From: Dillenia suffruticosa
Lineage: Eukaryota; Streptophyta; Magnoliopsida; Dilleniales; Dilleniaceae
Direction: 5' to 3'
Length of the DNA stretch: 64,000 bases
NCBI GenBank assembly: GCA_033439265.1
Contig: JAVTVX010000034.1
Span: 9,827,001-9,891,000 of the forward strand
Shown here piece by piece: positions 49,243 through 60,924 of the stretch (its first letter is position 1; each line of letters starts with the position of its first letter). The position numbers and the translations under genes were made by a program. Below the pieces are notes generated by a model that saw only the letters and a list, made by a program, of their open reading frames with translations, had not been told where the DNA came from and did no database searches.

Positions 49243-51014
49243 TGTCGCTGTTTAAAAAAATAAATATTATAAAATATTAATAAATTAATTATTAACAAAT
49301 TATATATTATACTGAAAAAATAACATTAATAAGAAATAAAGAACATCTAATAACAAAACATTTTAAAATTATTTAACAAATTTTCAGAAAATTTAACAAA
49401 TATAAAAACGTTGAGTCGGAAAAATAACAAAATAATTTAAAATTATTGTATTTCGCGAATTCACAACATACATACATTAAGGGATATAAAACAAAGAAAA
49501 TAAAATAAAATATACGAAAAAATATATATACCTCGACCGCTTGAAGACAATAATTGCTCCCCTCTAATTGAACAACACGTCCAATCAATGCAAACACATC
49601 TGCAATGCAAAACCATTAATGTTTTTTAGAATTAATCTAATATTAAAACATACAATCGAAAATGAACTCTACTCTTACGTTGAATAAAAACTTACTATAC
49701 TCTTCAAAACTTCTCATTTGTGTGTTAACAAATGCATACACTATCAAACAAAATATAACATAATAAAATTAACAAATGCATGGATCTCAGCTGGGGGAGG
49801 CGCTGCGGCTCCTCCCCCTCTGGTCACATATTTTTTTCAACTAAATTAGAAAAAATTTAGTGGTAAATGTAGGATTTTATAAATAAAAAAATTAAATTTC
49901 TTTCTGCAAGAGATTTATAATTATTATTATATTGATAATTTTTTATATTAGAAATTCATACCTATGTTTAACTAAATTGACACCAATTTTCTAAAATCGG
50001 GACTTTGGCACTAAAGTATTTCCGATACCTAAAATTTTTACATGTGGTATAATGTGTTTAAGTATAATTTGGTATTACAAAAATAATTTTGAGACATGCT
50101 ATGAGTTTTATTAATGAACACATAATGTTTCCTTTTAAAAAAAAAAAATACATGTAATTGGGTGTTTGCAGGATGGCTATGAAATAAGGTCAATCTTTAT
50201 TTTATTAATATAATCAAATCAAGAAAGGAGAAAAATTATCATGAGATTTTTTTTTTCCAATGGCCCTTGGTAAAAAAAAAAGAGGACGAAAAAGAAAAGA
50301 TAGAAAAACCACTGTGTTTTTGCTTTCTCTTGTACTACATTCAATAATGTATAGAAAACATCCGAGCATTTGATTGGTAACACAGTGAGAAATCATTCAA
50401 GTTGAGCATAATATTATGTATTTTAATTAGTATTGGGGAGCTAGAATTAGGTAGAATTCTTAATATAATAATAAAAAATATTTTATTAGAAAAGTTAATT
50501 TTTACTTGTAAAATTGTATATTTTTATTAATTTTTAATTAAAAATATAATAAGTAAAATAAGATAAATTAAAATAAATTGGGAGAAGTAAAAATTTAGCG
50601 CACACATTTTCAAACAAACAATTCAAATTATGATTAAACTGAGTACCTGATATTCTAATAAGTACCTACATTGAAGTGTGGCAAGAAAAATCTTGACAAA
50701 AAATTTTGTATAATAGCAGATGACAAGACAAAACGCTTATTTTGTATTTTCCCTAGTTCCCAACTTGCCATTTGGCACTGTTTCCTTTTTTTTGTTTGCA
50801 GGATGGCTATGAAATACATGATGTTAAATTAAGGTCAATCTAAGAAGCAATGTGTTAACTTGACAATTCTAAAACTCAAATCAGCAAACCAAATTCTGAG
50901 AACAATAGCAGCACACCAGATTGATCCCCAGAATCACAGATAATGAAAAGAAAATCAAACCCAAAATGAGAGAGAGAGAGTTATACCGAGCGAGTCTCAT
51001 CGTTGCCCTTCCCA
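49243..51014. other. CACTA internal region upstream of the transposase
   Basis: AT-rich, no gene recognised; it should hold the promoter. A lone 40-bp piece of the GC-rich array lies at 49782-49822. A GCAGGATGGCTATGAAAT segment occurs at about 50168 and again at about 50798. Confidence 0.6.
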
Positions 51015-51308
51015 GATGCGGGCGGGGCGGGGCCACCCCGTCCCAGATCCGGCCTCTATGGCCGGATCTCAGCTGGGGGAGGCGCTGCGGCGCCTCCCCC
51101 GCTGTTCAAAGAAACCCGGGGGAGGGGCGCTGCCCCTCCCCCGGTCGGCCCCGCCTGCGAAGATGCGGGCGAGGCCATCCTGTCCCAGATCCGGCCTCTG
51201 TGGCCGGATCTCAGCGGGGGAAGGCACTACGGCGCCTCCCCCACTGTTCAAAGAAACCCGGGGGAGGGGCGCTGCCCCTCCCCCGGTCGGCCCCGCCTGC
51301 GAAGATGC
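51015..51308. repeat. GC-rich tandem array, two units of about 142-147 bp, with hairpins
   Basis: Units start at GATGCGGGCG (51015 and 51162) and end before GATGCATGAAC. Each holds three palindromes, for example in unit 1 GATCCGGCC/GGCCGGATC at 51046-51068, GGAGGCGC/GCGCCTCC at about 51075-51100, and GAGGGGC/GCCCCTC at about 51115-51145. Open frames occur in all phases because of composition; none resembles a protein. Confidence 0.9.
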
Positions 51309-51484
51309 ATGAACAATTATGCATAAATCAACACTAGCAACGCTTTCGGCGGTTTCATTTAACTATTACAATATTTAATTATTAAAATGTGCATTTTCAT
51401 TTAATAATATTTATATTTGATTAGGAAAAATGTCATGTCAAATTTAAATATTTTTAAATTTTTATTAAATATAGATAATGAATC

Positions 51485-52010
51485 TGCAGCGAAAAGGGCT
51501 TTTCGTTGCGATTTTAGCGACGAAATCTCTGCGCGTCGCTGATTTTAGCGACGAACAACTTATTCGTCGCTGAAATCTGCGATGAACACTTTGCATCGCT
51601 AAAATCAGCGACGAAACTCGTTTTCGTCGCTGAAATCTGCGACGAAGTCATTCTTCGTCGCTGAATTTGCGACGAAAAAGTGTTCTGTCGAAGATGTTGC
51701 GACGAAAACTAATGTCATCGCTGATTTCAGCGACGAAACATGTGTTCGTCGCCAATTTCAGCGACGAAATATCTTCTCGTTGCTGAAATGCGCGATGAAA
51801 TTCGTTTTTGTCGCTGAAATCTACGACGAAATTCGTTTTCGTCGCAAATTCAGCAACGAAAAATGACTTCGTCGCTAAGTTAGCTACGAAGCTTTTTTCG
51901 TTGCTAATATCGTTGGAAAATGGTTATGAAATTTATTTTCGCTGCCAAATTCGTCGCAAAATAGCAACAAAAAATATTTGTCGCAAAGGTCCGTCGCAAA
52001 TTCTGTGTTT
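51485..52010. repeat. Right subterminal repeat array of CACTA
   Basis: GCGACGAAA and TTCGTCGCTGA words alternate in both orientations up to the terminal inverted repeat. Confidence 0.88.
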
Positions 52011-52020
52011 TTTTGTAGTG

Positions 52021-52023
52021 TTT
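52021..52023. repeat. CACTA target-site duplication TTT, right copy
   Basis: Matches 41936-41938. Confidence 0.8.
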
Positions 52024-52361
52024 TGTCCATGCAGACAAAATGCTAGAAATAATTTGATCCTACTTTACCAAAAATTCATAGGATTAGGGAGAGTAAAAGA
52101 TAGTATGGTCAATTTACACTACCAGAAAACATGCCTTTAGTGACGGAAAAATCCGTTGTTGATGGCTTAAAATCCGTCACTGAAGGGTATCAGGGACGGA
52201 TTTTTTCCGTCGTTAAATCCGTCAGAAAAAGGTACCCCACAAAATACTAGCGACGATTTTTTTTTCCGTCACTAATTTCCATAGCTAATATTAGCGACGG
52301 AAAAAAATCCATCGCTCAAACTGAAAAAAAAATGAAAAAAAAAAACTGAAAAAAAAAAATC

Positions 52362-52609
52362 AGCGACGGACTGGGGTTCGTAGCTGATTTTTGAGTTACG
52401 GAAAAAAAATTGCACAGCAGCTACAGCCCCAGCCCACCTAGCGACGGACTGGGGTTCGTCGCTGATTTTTGAGTTATGAAAAAAAAATTGCACAGCAACT
52501 ACAGCCCCGGCCCACCTACACGGCTCCCCTTAAATTTGTCAAACTGCTATTGGTGAGCTTCGAACACGGCTCCCCTTAAATTTTTCAAACTGCTATTGGT
52601 GAGTTTCGA
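52362..52609. repeat. Two adjacent tandem duplications in the mini-CACTA
   Basis: A 78-bp unit starting AGCGACGGACTGGGGTTCG occurs at 52362 and 52440. Directly after it a 46-bp unit starting ACACGGCTCCCCTTAAAT occurs at 52518 and 52564. Both are more GC-rich than the rest of the element. Confidence 0.85.
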
Positions 52610-52655
52610 ACCCTGCCAAAGGAAAATGTGAGAGTACCCTAACCACCGGACCAAG
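52603..52655 (-). other. tRNA-like box A/box B module in mini-CACTA
   Basis: On the minus strand TTGGTCCGGTGGTT is followed 40 bp later by GGGTTCGAAAC. This is the same pair of boxes at the same spacing as 2621-2674 in the first CACTA element, with different sequence between. Confidence 0.5.
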
Positions 52656-53239
52656 CAAGATATCTAATTATATATTTTTTTTTCACTTATTATCTTTACT
52701 TCTTATTTTTTAATAATATTAAAATAATATAAAATTATAATTTATTATAAAATAATAAAATAATTTAATTTTTACTTAAAATAAAATAATAAAAATTTTG
52801 AAAAATTAAAATAATATTATTCTTTGCAAAATAAAATAAAAATAATAAGAATTATTAAATAAAATAAAAAAATAAAAAAATAAAAAATAAAAAATAAAAA
52901 AATCCGTCGCTAATCGTCAGTAATCCGTCGCTAATTTTCTATCGATAATCCGTCGCTAATTTTTCGTCGCTAATAACTGTACGTATATTTTTTTTATTTT
53001 TTTTATTTTTTTTCTTCATCAAATTATCGACGAAAAGTAGCGACGAAATATTTCCATCAGTAAAAATTTCATCGTTAATAATTTTATAATTTTTTTATTT
53101 TTTTTAGGATATAGTGACGGAAATATTTCTGTCGGTATTGCGTTCAACGTTAATCCGTCAGAAATCCATCATTATTACCGACAGAATTTTTTTCGTCAGT
53201 AAAAATTCATCGCTGATACTGATTTTTCTAGTAGTGTTA

Positions 53240-54419
53240 GACAATGGATACGAAATTTCATACTCATAGTGTGGAGTTATGTTTCGAAGGGAACAGTCTG
53301 ATGGTTACAACTCCTCTCTTCAAACTTTGAGATTCAGGATTTGAATTTTTATATAACAAAAAAAAATAAGGTAAAGTTATATCCTCAAAGGGAGAGTCAC
53401 AGTGTGGAGTTATATCCCAACCTAACCTTTTCCCTTTTTATTAACATAAAAGAAACAAGTCAATGTCAAACTTTAGATTTTTTTAGCATATCAGTGCCTA
53501 GAGTGGTTAGATGTATTATTTTTATTAAAAATTATATTATCGATGTTTTACGAGAGACTAGTTCTTAAAGATAATTTGCTAATAATTTTTGCTAATAAAA
53601 TTATTTTAGTAATAACCTATCTATTGAAAAGGGTTTTCTAAACTCTAATCCACCCTATTGTGTGCCTAGAAAATTTTTTTATAAAATTTGAAACTTATTT
53701 AAAACTTTTAAAACTTATTTTCAAAAATCTAAAAAGTTAGTTTTGAACTAAAAATTCTATTTCTTAATTTTCGGAGCCATGGAAATATTTATGAAAAACT
53801 CTTCATAGAATTTGAAAATTCTATTTTGCTTACAAGACCACATGCTTAATATATGTGAAGATAGATGTCATCGCTATGGCCATCCAATGCCTACATGTCA
53901 TCACCACAACCTTTTAGTGACACTTGGTTGCCACGTGTCATCACCACAGTTTTCTACTGACAACTTATCGTCATATATGATCACCATAGCTTCCTTGTGT
54001 CACCTCATATGCATGTGACATCATATATGCTTTTGTAACTTGTTGATACGTGACCTTCTAAAATGCCTATATAAAGCTAAAGGGTTTTGCTCCTCTCAGA
54101 TATACTTTCCCCTACCTACACTTCTTCGTAATTACATTGATTATGTTATTTTCATGATTAAAGATTTGTTGATGGAGAATTTTATTTAGAGATATTAAAA
54201 ATACAACTAAAAAATTGGAGATTTTAAAACATTTTATGATTAAATCTAAGGATAAGGATTAAGTATTATATATCTTAATTAAATTTTTAATCTTTAATTT
54301 ATTCTAGAGATATCGATGATATCACGACACCTGCAAAGGAGAATAATAAAGATTTTAAATGAAAATTTTGTTCTTATAAAGTAAATGAGATTTTAAAGAA
54401 AATAAAAAATAATAAAATC
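53240..54419. other. Intergenic with a promoter-like stretch
   Basis: No gene recognised. ACGTGTCATCACCACAG-like segments recur between 53865 and 54010. A CTATATAAAGC TATA-like box lies near 54069, followed by a pyrimidine-rich leader (CTCCTCTCAGATAT); it could be an old LTR or gene promoter, but no partner was found. Confidence 0.45.
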
Positions 54420-55745
54420 ATAGAACCCGGTGCAAAAGTGTTTAGGTGAACAAGAGATAGGAATGTTAATGGATCTTTTTAACAAAATCTGATAAACTAA
54501 GAAAATACTCCAAGAATGGAGGAAGAGCACGCTTGCACCACTAGATAAGAATAAAGGAAACATATAAAATTATTCTAATTATCGGGGAATTAAACTTATG
54601 ATCAATACTATGAAATTGTGAGAGAGAGTAATGGAGTATATATTGAGATCAGAGGAAAGTGTATTTCAGAATTAATTTAGTTCATGTCAGGACAATCTAC
54701 TACTGAAACCATTCATTTGCTAAGATATTTGATAAAAATATTTAAAATATAGAAGAAAAACTTGCATATGGTATTTATTAACCTAGAAAAAATATATTAG
54801 GAATTCTAAAGACATATTATAGTGGGTGATGATAAAAAAAAAAAAGAGATTTTCTTGAGATATATTAATCTTATAAAGGATATATACGAGAGAATTGTTA
54901 CCATTGTAAGAATCTACAAGAGCTTAAGTATTGCTTCCCAATTAACAATGAGTTTCACCAAGATTCGGTATTAATTCCCTCATTTTTACAATAATAATGG
55001 ATGTGATCACAAAAAAATCCAAAATGAAATATCATATTATATGCTTTTTGTAGATGATTGATAAAATTAAAGAGAGTATTAATACTAAATTGTAATTATG
55101 GAGAGACATACTAAAATCCAAAAGATTTAGATTGAATTAGTAAAAAAATAAATATATGAGATGTACGTTCAATGACAGTCACCAGAATGATAAAAAAACG
55201 ATTATGTCAAAAAGGACAAATGTACAAAAAAATAAACATTTTAGATCTATTTGATCTATCGTTCAAAATCCAAACGGATTGGATAAAATTGAGAAGTGCA
55301 TTTGAAACTCTTTGCACTATTGCCGTTGAAAGAAAAGTTTTATAAAATTACAATAAAACTTGCATTATTGATGGTACCGATTATTGAGTTATTAAATAAC
55401 AATAAGAGTATAAAATAGTTGTAATTGAAATAAAAATACTTAGATAGATATATGGTAAAATTAAAAAACATATGATTAGAAATGAAAAGATGTGTACTAA
55501 GTTAGGAGTGTATTCAATTGTAGATAAAATACGAGAGTATTGTTTAAAGTGATTTGAATATATGCAACGACATACGCCAATTAAGAGGAGCGAGATGTTA
55601 AATGTAGGAGATTTGGTGAAATATCAGTATAGACCATTGAAAATTTGGACGCAAATTATTCATAAAAATATGAGTATCAAGAATTTAGATAAGAAAATAA
55701 CTTTAGATAGGAACGAATTGTAAAGGAGAATTCGAAACAGTTAAA
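54420..55745 (+). pseudogene. LINE (non-LTR) reverse transcriptase, heavily degraded
   Basis: Fragments spread over several frames follow the order of a plant LINE reverse transcriptase: an EWRKSTLAPL-like piece near 54516, NYRGIKLMINTMKL near 54577, LHMVFINLEKIY near 54762, a FVDD catalytic remnant near 55047, and a C-terminal LDKKITLDRNEL segment near 55690. The wording (YRGIKL, MKLWERVxE) recalls RTE-clade LINEs. Stops and shifts are too many for any function. No poly(A) tail or target duplication was found. Confidence 0.75.
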
Positions 55746-56336
55746 TCATATATTTTATTTTCTTATTATTTTAAGTTTCTATTTTTATTTCTTTTTTTCA
55801 TTATTTTTATTTTTTAATACAATCTTTTATATTTTGTTTTCAAATTTTAATTTTAATTTATATTTAATTTTAATTTTAAAATTTTATTTTTTTCCTCTCA
55901 TCTATAATTGTGTCTCAAACTTTCGACCTCAAATTTTGGAATTAAGAATCGAGTTATTATTGTACTCAATGTTTTTATATACTATTATATTTGCTATTTT
56001 TTGATTTACTTGCTTTAAATCAGATGACAAGTGCAATTTGCACAATCCGAGATAGTTCTATTAATCACCATATTATCAATCAATTCTATGCATACCCGTA
56101 TTATTCATTTTCTTAAATAGTTTATTCCATTTCACAAAGCTGTCATGTTATCGTGTCTTACAAGATAATTTGTTTTTATTTAATACATGAATTATGTATA
56201 TGTGCATTACTTTTAAATTTTACAACTGAATTTGGCAACCAAATATGTATTTGTTGCTATGTTTCCAAATTTGAGCCCAAGTATGCAAGTTTGAGCTTAT
56301 GTTTTGCTTACTGTTGACCTATTTAATCAAATAATT
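55746..56336. other. Intergenic, nothing recognised
   Basis: T-rich and AT-rich sequence following the LINE remnant, without a supported gene or repeat boundary. Confidence 0.5.
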
Positions 56337-56640
56337 CATTACTGGAAAATGAGTTTTCAGTGACAAAAAAATCCATCGCTAAAAGTCCATTTTCCGTCAC
56401 TGAAAAATATCAGCGTCGGATTTTTTTCCGTCGCTGATACCCACTTCATTAAATATCAACGATGAAAAATAATCCGTGGCTAATATTAGCGACGGATTAG
56501 AGACGAAAAAAATCCGTCACTGATTTATAGCGACGGAAAAAAATCCATCGTAAAAAAAAAAAAAGAAAAAAATGTGAAAAAAAATCAGCGACGGAATTAA
56601 ATTCCGTCGCTGATTTTTGAGCTCTAAGGGGAATGCACGC
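56337..56640. mobile_element. CACTA terminus related to the mini-CACTA
   Basis: CATTACTGGAAAATGAG resembles CACTACTGGAAAA. It is followed by GACGGAAAAAAATCC and GCGACGGATT motifs and a CGTCGCTGATTTTTGAG segment shared with the mini-CACTA at 52458. A GC-rich stretch (56640-56690) follows. No opposite end is visible; the Tekay-type LTR may have been inserted into it. Confidence 0.65.
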
Positions 56641-56679
56641 CGCTCCGCCCATGTGGCACTCGCGCGCCCGACCCGCCCG

Positions 56680-56811
56680 TGTGATGACTTGTGTACTACC
56701 CAAACAAAAATAAATAAATAAATAAATAAATAAATATTAAAAAAAAAAGAAAATTAAAATTAGGGCTTTTAAAGCCCTAATTTTCTTTCTTTTCTCCCTC
56801 TCTCTCTTTCC

Positions 56812-56843
<32 letters not shown>

Positions 56844-59164
56844 ATCTCTTCCTCTCCCGCTGTCGCTGCCGCTGCCAGCACCCGCTCGCCACCATCGCCA
56901 CCGCACCCAGCCGCCGCTGCTCCTCCCTCCTCATGCGAGCGCGCTAACCGCAGTGCCTTCCTCCTCCGCGCAGCACGATCTCCCGCTGCCATCCTCCGCC
57001 GAACGCGATCGCTGCACCACCGTGAGTGCACCAGCCCGCGCGACAGCTGCAGCACGCAAGCCAGCGCATGAGCCCAACGCGCTCCCCAGCGCGCCCCAGC
57101 ACGAGCTCCCCTGTACCAGCGTGCGATCCACTACTCGAGCACTCCAGCGTGTGATCCACTGCGCAAGCGCTCGATCCAGCTCGCGAGCGCGAGCCCTAGC
57201 CACTGCGGCCCAGTCCAACACACGACCCAGTCCGGCCCGCAGCCCATTACCGACGTGCAAGTCCTCCAGGCCCACCAGACCCATCAGGCCCGTAAGCCCA
57301 CCAGGTCCGCCAGCCCATCAACCCGCCAGCCCATCAACCCACTAGCCCGCGGCCCACGAGCCCGCGACGGCCCGTGACAGTCCGTGAGACTCTACGAAGG
57401 TAAATGACTCAAAGTTCGATTTTCGCACTAAGGTTTCGGATTTCTTTAGTAATTGGACTTAAATTGCTCACAATTATTTCAAATTTGGAAACATTCAGGT
57501 TTTAGACCGAAACCGACGGGCGAACGAAAACTAGATCTGAGATCCGAGGAACCCTAGGTGAGAGAACTCTTGAATAAATTTTGTCAAATTAGGTAGTTTT
57601 GGTTGGAAAGAAAATTGAGGATCCATAATTAGGCCCTTATTTGATATCGAATTGTGATGATTAATTAGGAAAATCTCATTGGAGACTTGAGCGGTCAGAT
57701 TCTAATTGGTTTTTAAAATAGGAAGTGATCACCCTCCCGTATACTGTGAGTTGGATTTATTTCAATACTTTTGTTTAATATGTAAACTTTGTTTTACTAC
57801 ATTTTGATGAATGAGCAGGATTTGTCGTATACTTGAAATGTTTTGACTGGTTTTAAAATTGATTTTTGTGAACCGATAGAGTATCCAAAAACTGTGTTGA
57901 ATTATGAAATTATGCATCCATGTGGTTGAAATGTATAATGTGTCATTTTATGCTATATGTTGCATTTGGTTTGTAAACCTGATTTCGGCACATTTTTTAT
58001 ACGATATTGATTTTAGCCTTGAGAACTTTGGATTGTATTGTTCCGTAGCTACGAAGGACACCGTGAGAGACGCTTTGGTGGCGTCCGGATATGCCTAGGC
58101 ATGGGGTATCCCACGAGTTGTCGTAATTTGGTTATCGACACGGTACTAGCCAGATTAAACCCGAAAGGGGGAGGATTTGGATTTGGATTTGGTATCCTCT
58201 CCAAGTCTAGCACCTGGACGAGATTCGTCGCCAACGCCGAGGTAGAGAGCACTTTAAATAAACTTGCATATAACACCCCCGGTACGCCTGTCATAGGTCG
58301 CGGTAGACCTCTGCCAGGACATTTTCGGTTGGCAGCTCTATGATTTTAATGACAGTTCTTTGAATGCATATTTGACTTGATAATGTATGCAAATGACATA
58401 TTGTTGAAATGAAAAGCATGATGATTTGAAATATGATTTGTATACTTATGTTTTGACACTCCAGCTTCACACTTCATATTTGACGATTGCATTAAACCAC
58501 TCACTCACTGAGTATTCTTCCCCGAATACTCACCCCTCACTTCCCTTCTTATTTCAGAGATAGTATTTGGCAAGGAGCGTTGCTTTTAGGACGCTTAATA
58601 TCATTGGGAGATTTGAACTGGATCTGAGGAGTTATTATATATTTTCGCTGCAATTTCGTGAGTTAGCAATTGTATTTGTGGTATATATGTATTATGAGGT
58701 CGATAGACGACCATTGTATAATTCTGGGATGACTGTATAAATATGAACATGTCATTGCATAACATTGCATTGAGGCATTTCTGATTCATTGTGTAAGTAC
58801 TTGGGAATGTGTCATATCTTAGAATTGTCCTCTAGGATCGCTCGGTGCCTCCTCTAAATCACAGGAGGGGCGGCTGGCAGCTGTCCAGGTCTTTGATGGG
58901 GGCATGGCAGTAGAGGTCTGTGGCTAGATTATTGGAAATTTTTATAGTCTTGCGTTATCTGGATATTCGCTGTGAGATTGGTTGATTTTGGAGAGGCTGG
59001 GATGGCCATTTGATTATATTACAAGATGATTGTGATTTATACAGGGTGAATTGTATTTGGGAAACCTCCGAAATATGGGAAGATTCTACTTGATTTTCTG
59101 TAAAAATATATCCGACATTCAGGATAACGGGCGGCTGTTCACGATCCCGGTTCGGGACGTGACA
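56680..59164 (+). repeat. 5' LTR of the Tekay-type element (about 2.4 kb)
   Basis: Contains an (AAAT)n run near 56708, a (TC)n run near 56805-56838, a GC-rich zone at 56860-57400, and CGAAAGGGGGAGGATTTGG near 58161. Open frames in the GC-rich zone are compositional. It ends CGGGACGTGACA seven bases before the primer site. Confidence 0.7.
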
Positions 59165-59171
59165 GTTGGAT

Positions 59172-59183
59172 TGGTATCAGAGC
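59172..59183 (+). other. Primer-binding site, tRNA-Met
   Basis: TGGTATCAGAGC, a perfect match, seven bases after the LTR end. Confidence 0.9.
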
Positions 59184-59492
59184 CACTTGGTTGAAAGCTA
59201 TGTAGGTAGAGAGTCTTGGAAACATTCCCGAGTGTGTTGATCTTTAATGTCCTCAATGCATGAGAGTTTCATACAGTTATGAAGTCCTAGTGCATGGTCA
59301 TAGGTATATGAGTTCATCTATTTTAGGGGGCTAGATACGGTTGTATCTAACCTAACATGCTATATTCTTCCCCTATTGAACTAAGAATTTCATTCTTTTG
59401 TGAAGGTAGCCATGTTATGATTAGTCCAAAATTCTTGAACCGTGCCTATTTTTTTTTATGATACTTAATAAGAATCCTTCTCTTGCAGAATT
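59184..59492 (+). other. Untranslated leader of the Tekay-type element
   Basis: About 310 bp between primer site and gag, noncoding. A TTTTTTTTATGA... stretch and TTCTCTTGCAG precede the gag ATG, which would serve as a 3' splice site if the leader were spliced. Confidence 0.55.
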
Positions 59493-60924
59493 ATGCTACC
59501 TAGACGTGCTAGGAGAGGTGCTAAATTCGCATCAGTAGAGGGTCTGTTAGTGCCAGATACATTTCGGGCACCCGAGACCCCACGAGTACGAGAGGACTTA
59601 GACGAGCCGGAGGATCGTACCTCGACTCGCGTGCCACCACCGGCACTTACTCAGCCAGCTGCTTAGGCTAAGACTCCCGTACCCACACTCGATGCCTTTC
59701 GGCAGGTGTACGAGTGGTACGCTTCACATGGGGTCCAAATTTCGCCCCCACCACCTCCTACAGCGGCGCCTGCACCTGCAGCAGCGCCAGTTCCTACGGC
59801 ACCGGTTCCACCGCCGATGGCTGGTCCTTCTACTTTGTTCGAGCCGAGTGAAACTACATCGGCTATTCTTAGATGGGTACATGAGTTGACTCAGTTGGTT
59901 AAGGAGGCCCGTCAGCTAGGGTGCACAGATTTTGCAGGGCTTGGTGATGCTGCGGCAGCCAAGCATTGGATCAACCGCACCCGCAGGATTTTGACCGATC
60001 TGGGGATTGGAGAAGAGCTCTGCCTGAAAGTGGCAGAGCGATTATTAAAGGGAGAGGCCCTCTCACGGTGAGAGGCCCTCACTGATGAGGCAACAGCGCC
60101 ACTACGGTGGGACGACTTCCTTTGGGAGTTTGACCGTAGATTTTTCCCACTCTACCAGCAGGACCGGATGAGGTCAGAGTTGGGACGGCTTACACAAGGG
60201 TCCAGATCTGTCTTGGAGTACAAGGCAGATATGCGGAGACTTGCCGCATTCGTACCGGATCTAGCTACACCTCAGTATTTGCGCTTCAAATTTGAGGACG
60301 GTCTTAGCCTCAGCATAAAGAAGTATATGACTGTTACCCCGCAATTTACACTGGCCGAGGTGATAGACTTTGCTCACCGTGCGGAGGCTTTGGTCCACGC
60401 AGAAGCTAGGTAGAAAGAGAGCAAAGAGCAGAAAAGAAAGAAAGAAAAGTCTCATTTTGCGCAAAACTCCAAGAGGGGCAGAGGATCCAGTTAGCACGGA
60501 GGCGGATTAGGATCTGGACTTCCTAAGCTGGGATAGGGACAGTACTCCCACGGGTTCAGACAGCCCGCTCCGACTCACCCTGCACAGTGTATTGCTCAGC
60601 GGCATCCTTATTGTCGCAGGTGCAATAGGTCTCATCCGATAGGAGCTTGTTCAGTAACGATTACTTGCTTCCATTGTGGGAAGCCGGGGCATATTAAGAG
60701 TTCTTGTCCTGAGTTAGAACTCGGAGGACAGAGTTCACTGAGCCACACTAGTACTTCTCGTATGAGATAGCAGGGGCAGCCTGCACGGCCAGTAGCTTCT
60801 ACTCCCAGGGTGACCACCGGGAGTAACACAGTGCAGACTCAGGCACGACAGCAGTCTAGAACTCAGGCCCGGGTTTATGCCATGACGCAGGAGGACGCCC
60901 AGGCGAACTCCGACATCATCATGG
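59493..60924 (+). pseudogene. Gag of the Tekay-type element
   Basis: Starts ATG at 59493 (MLPRRARRGAKF). A Pro/Ala-rich segment (about residues 85-110) is followed by the retrotransposon Gag domain (AAKHWINRTRRIL near 59956, WDDFLWEFDRRFFP near 60108, FTLAEVIDFAHRAEAL near 60348) and a CCHC knuckle CFHCGKPGHIKSSC near 60668. In-frame stops at 59664-59666 (TAG), 60069-60071 (TGA), 60411-60413 (TAG) and later ones mostly fit C-to-T changes. No frameshift was found from ATG to 60924. It then meets an intron-like segment. Confidence 0.85.

Larger units (their letters stand above)
41939..52020 (-). mobile_element. Full-length CACTA (En/Spm) transposon, 10.1 kb
   Basis: The left end is CACTACAAAAAAAC and the right end is its exact inverse, giving a 14-bp perfect terminal inverted repeat, flanked by TTT on both sides. 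Dense GCGACGAAA/TTTCGTCGC subterminal repeats fill about 41960-42680 and 51485-52010. Between them, on the minus strand, lie a TnpD-type transposase and a TnpA/Ptta-type gene, as in En/Spm. Both genes are broken, so the copy is structurally complete but not autonomous. Confidence 0.95.
52117..53236. mobile_element. Mini-CACTA, 1.12 kb
   Basis: Left end CACTACCAGAAAA; right end, on the reverse strand, CACTACTAGAAAA. TTA occurs on both sides (52114-52116 and 53237-53239). Subterminal motifs are GACGGAAAAAATCCGTCGCT-like, different from those of the neighbouring 10-kb element. No coding capacity. Confidence 0.92.

Noticed and set aside
50921-51337. Long overlapping open frames in the GC-rich array, up to 138 codons
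   Set aside because: They exist in several phases on both strands of a duplicated GC-rich palindromic unit. The translations are Pro/Gly/Arg-rich repeats with no domain, so composition explains them.
56953-57345. Proline-rich frame of 130 codons and opposite-strand frames near 57000
   Set aside because: They lie in the GC-rich part of the Tekay-type LTR with frames on both strands; no domain and low complexity. LTR sequence, not a gene.
58038-58343. Frame of 101 codons with a Gly/Phe-rich segment
   Set aside because: It lies inside the LTR upstream of the primer site; the GGGGGAGGATTTGG wording is LTR sequence and nothing resembles a protein family.
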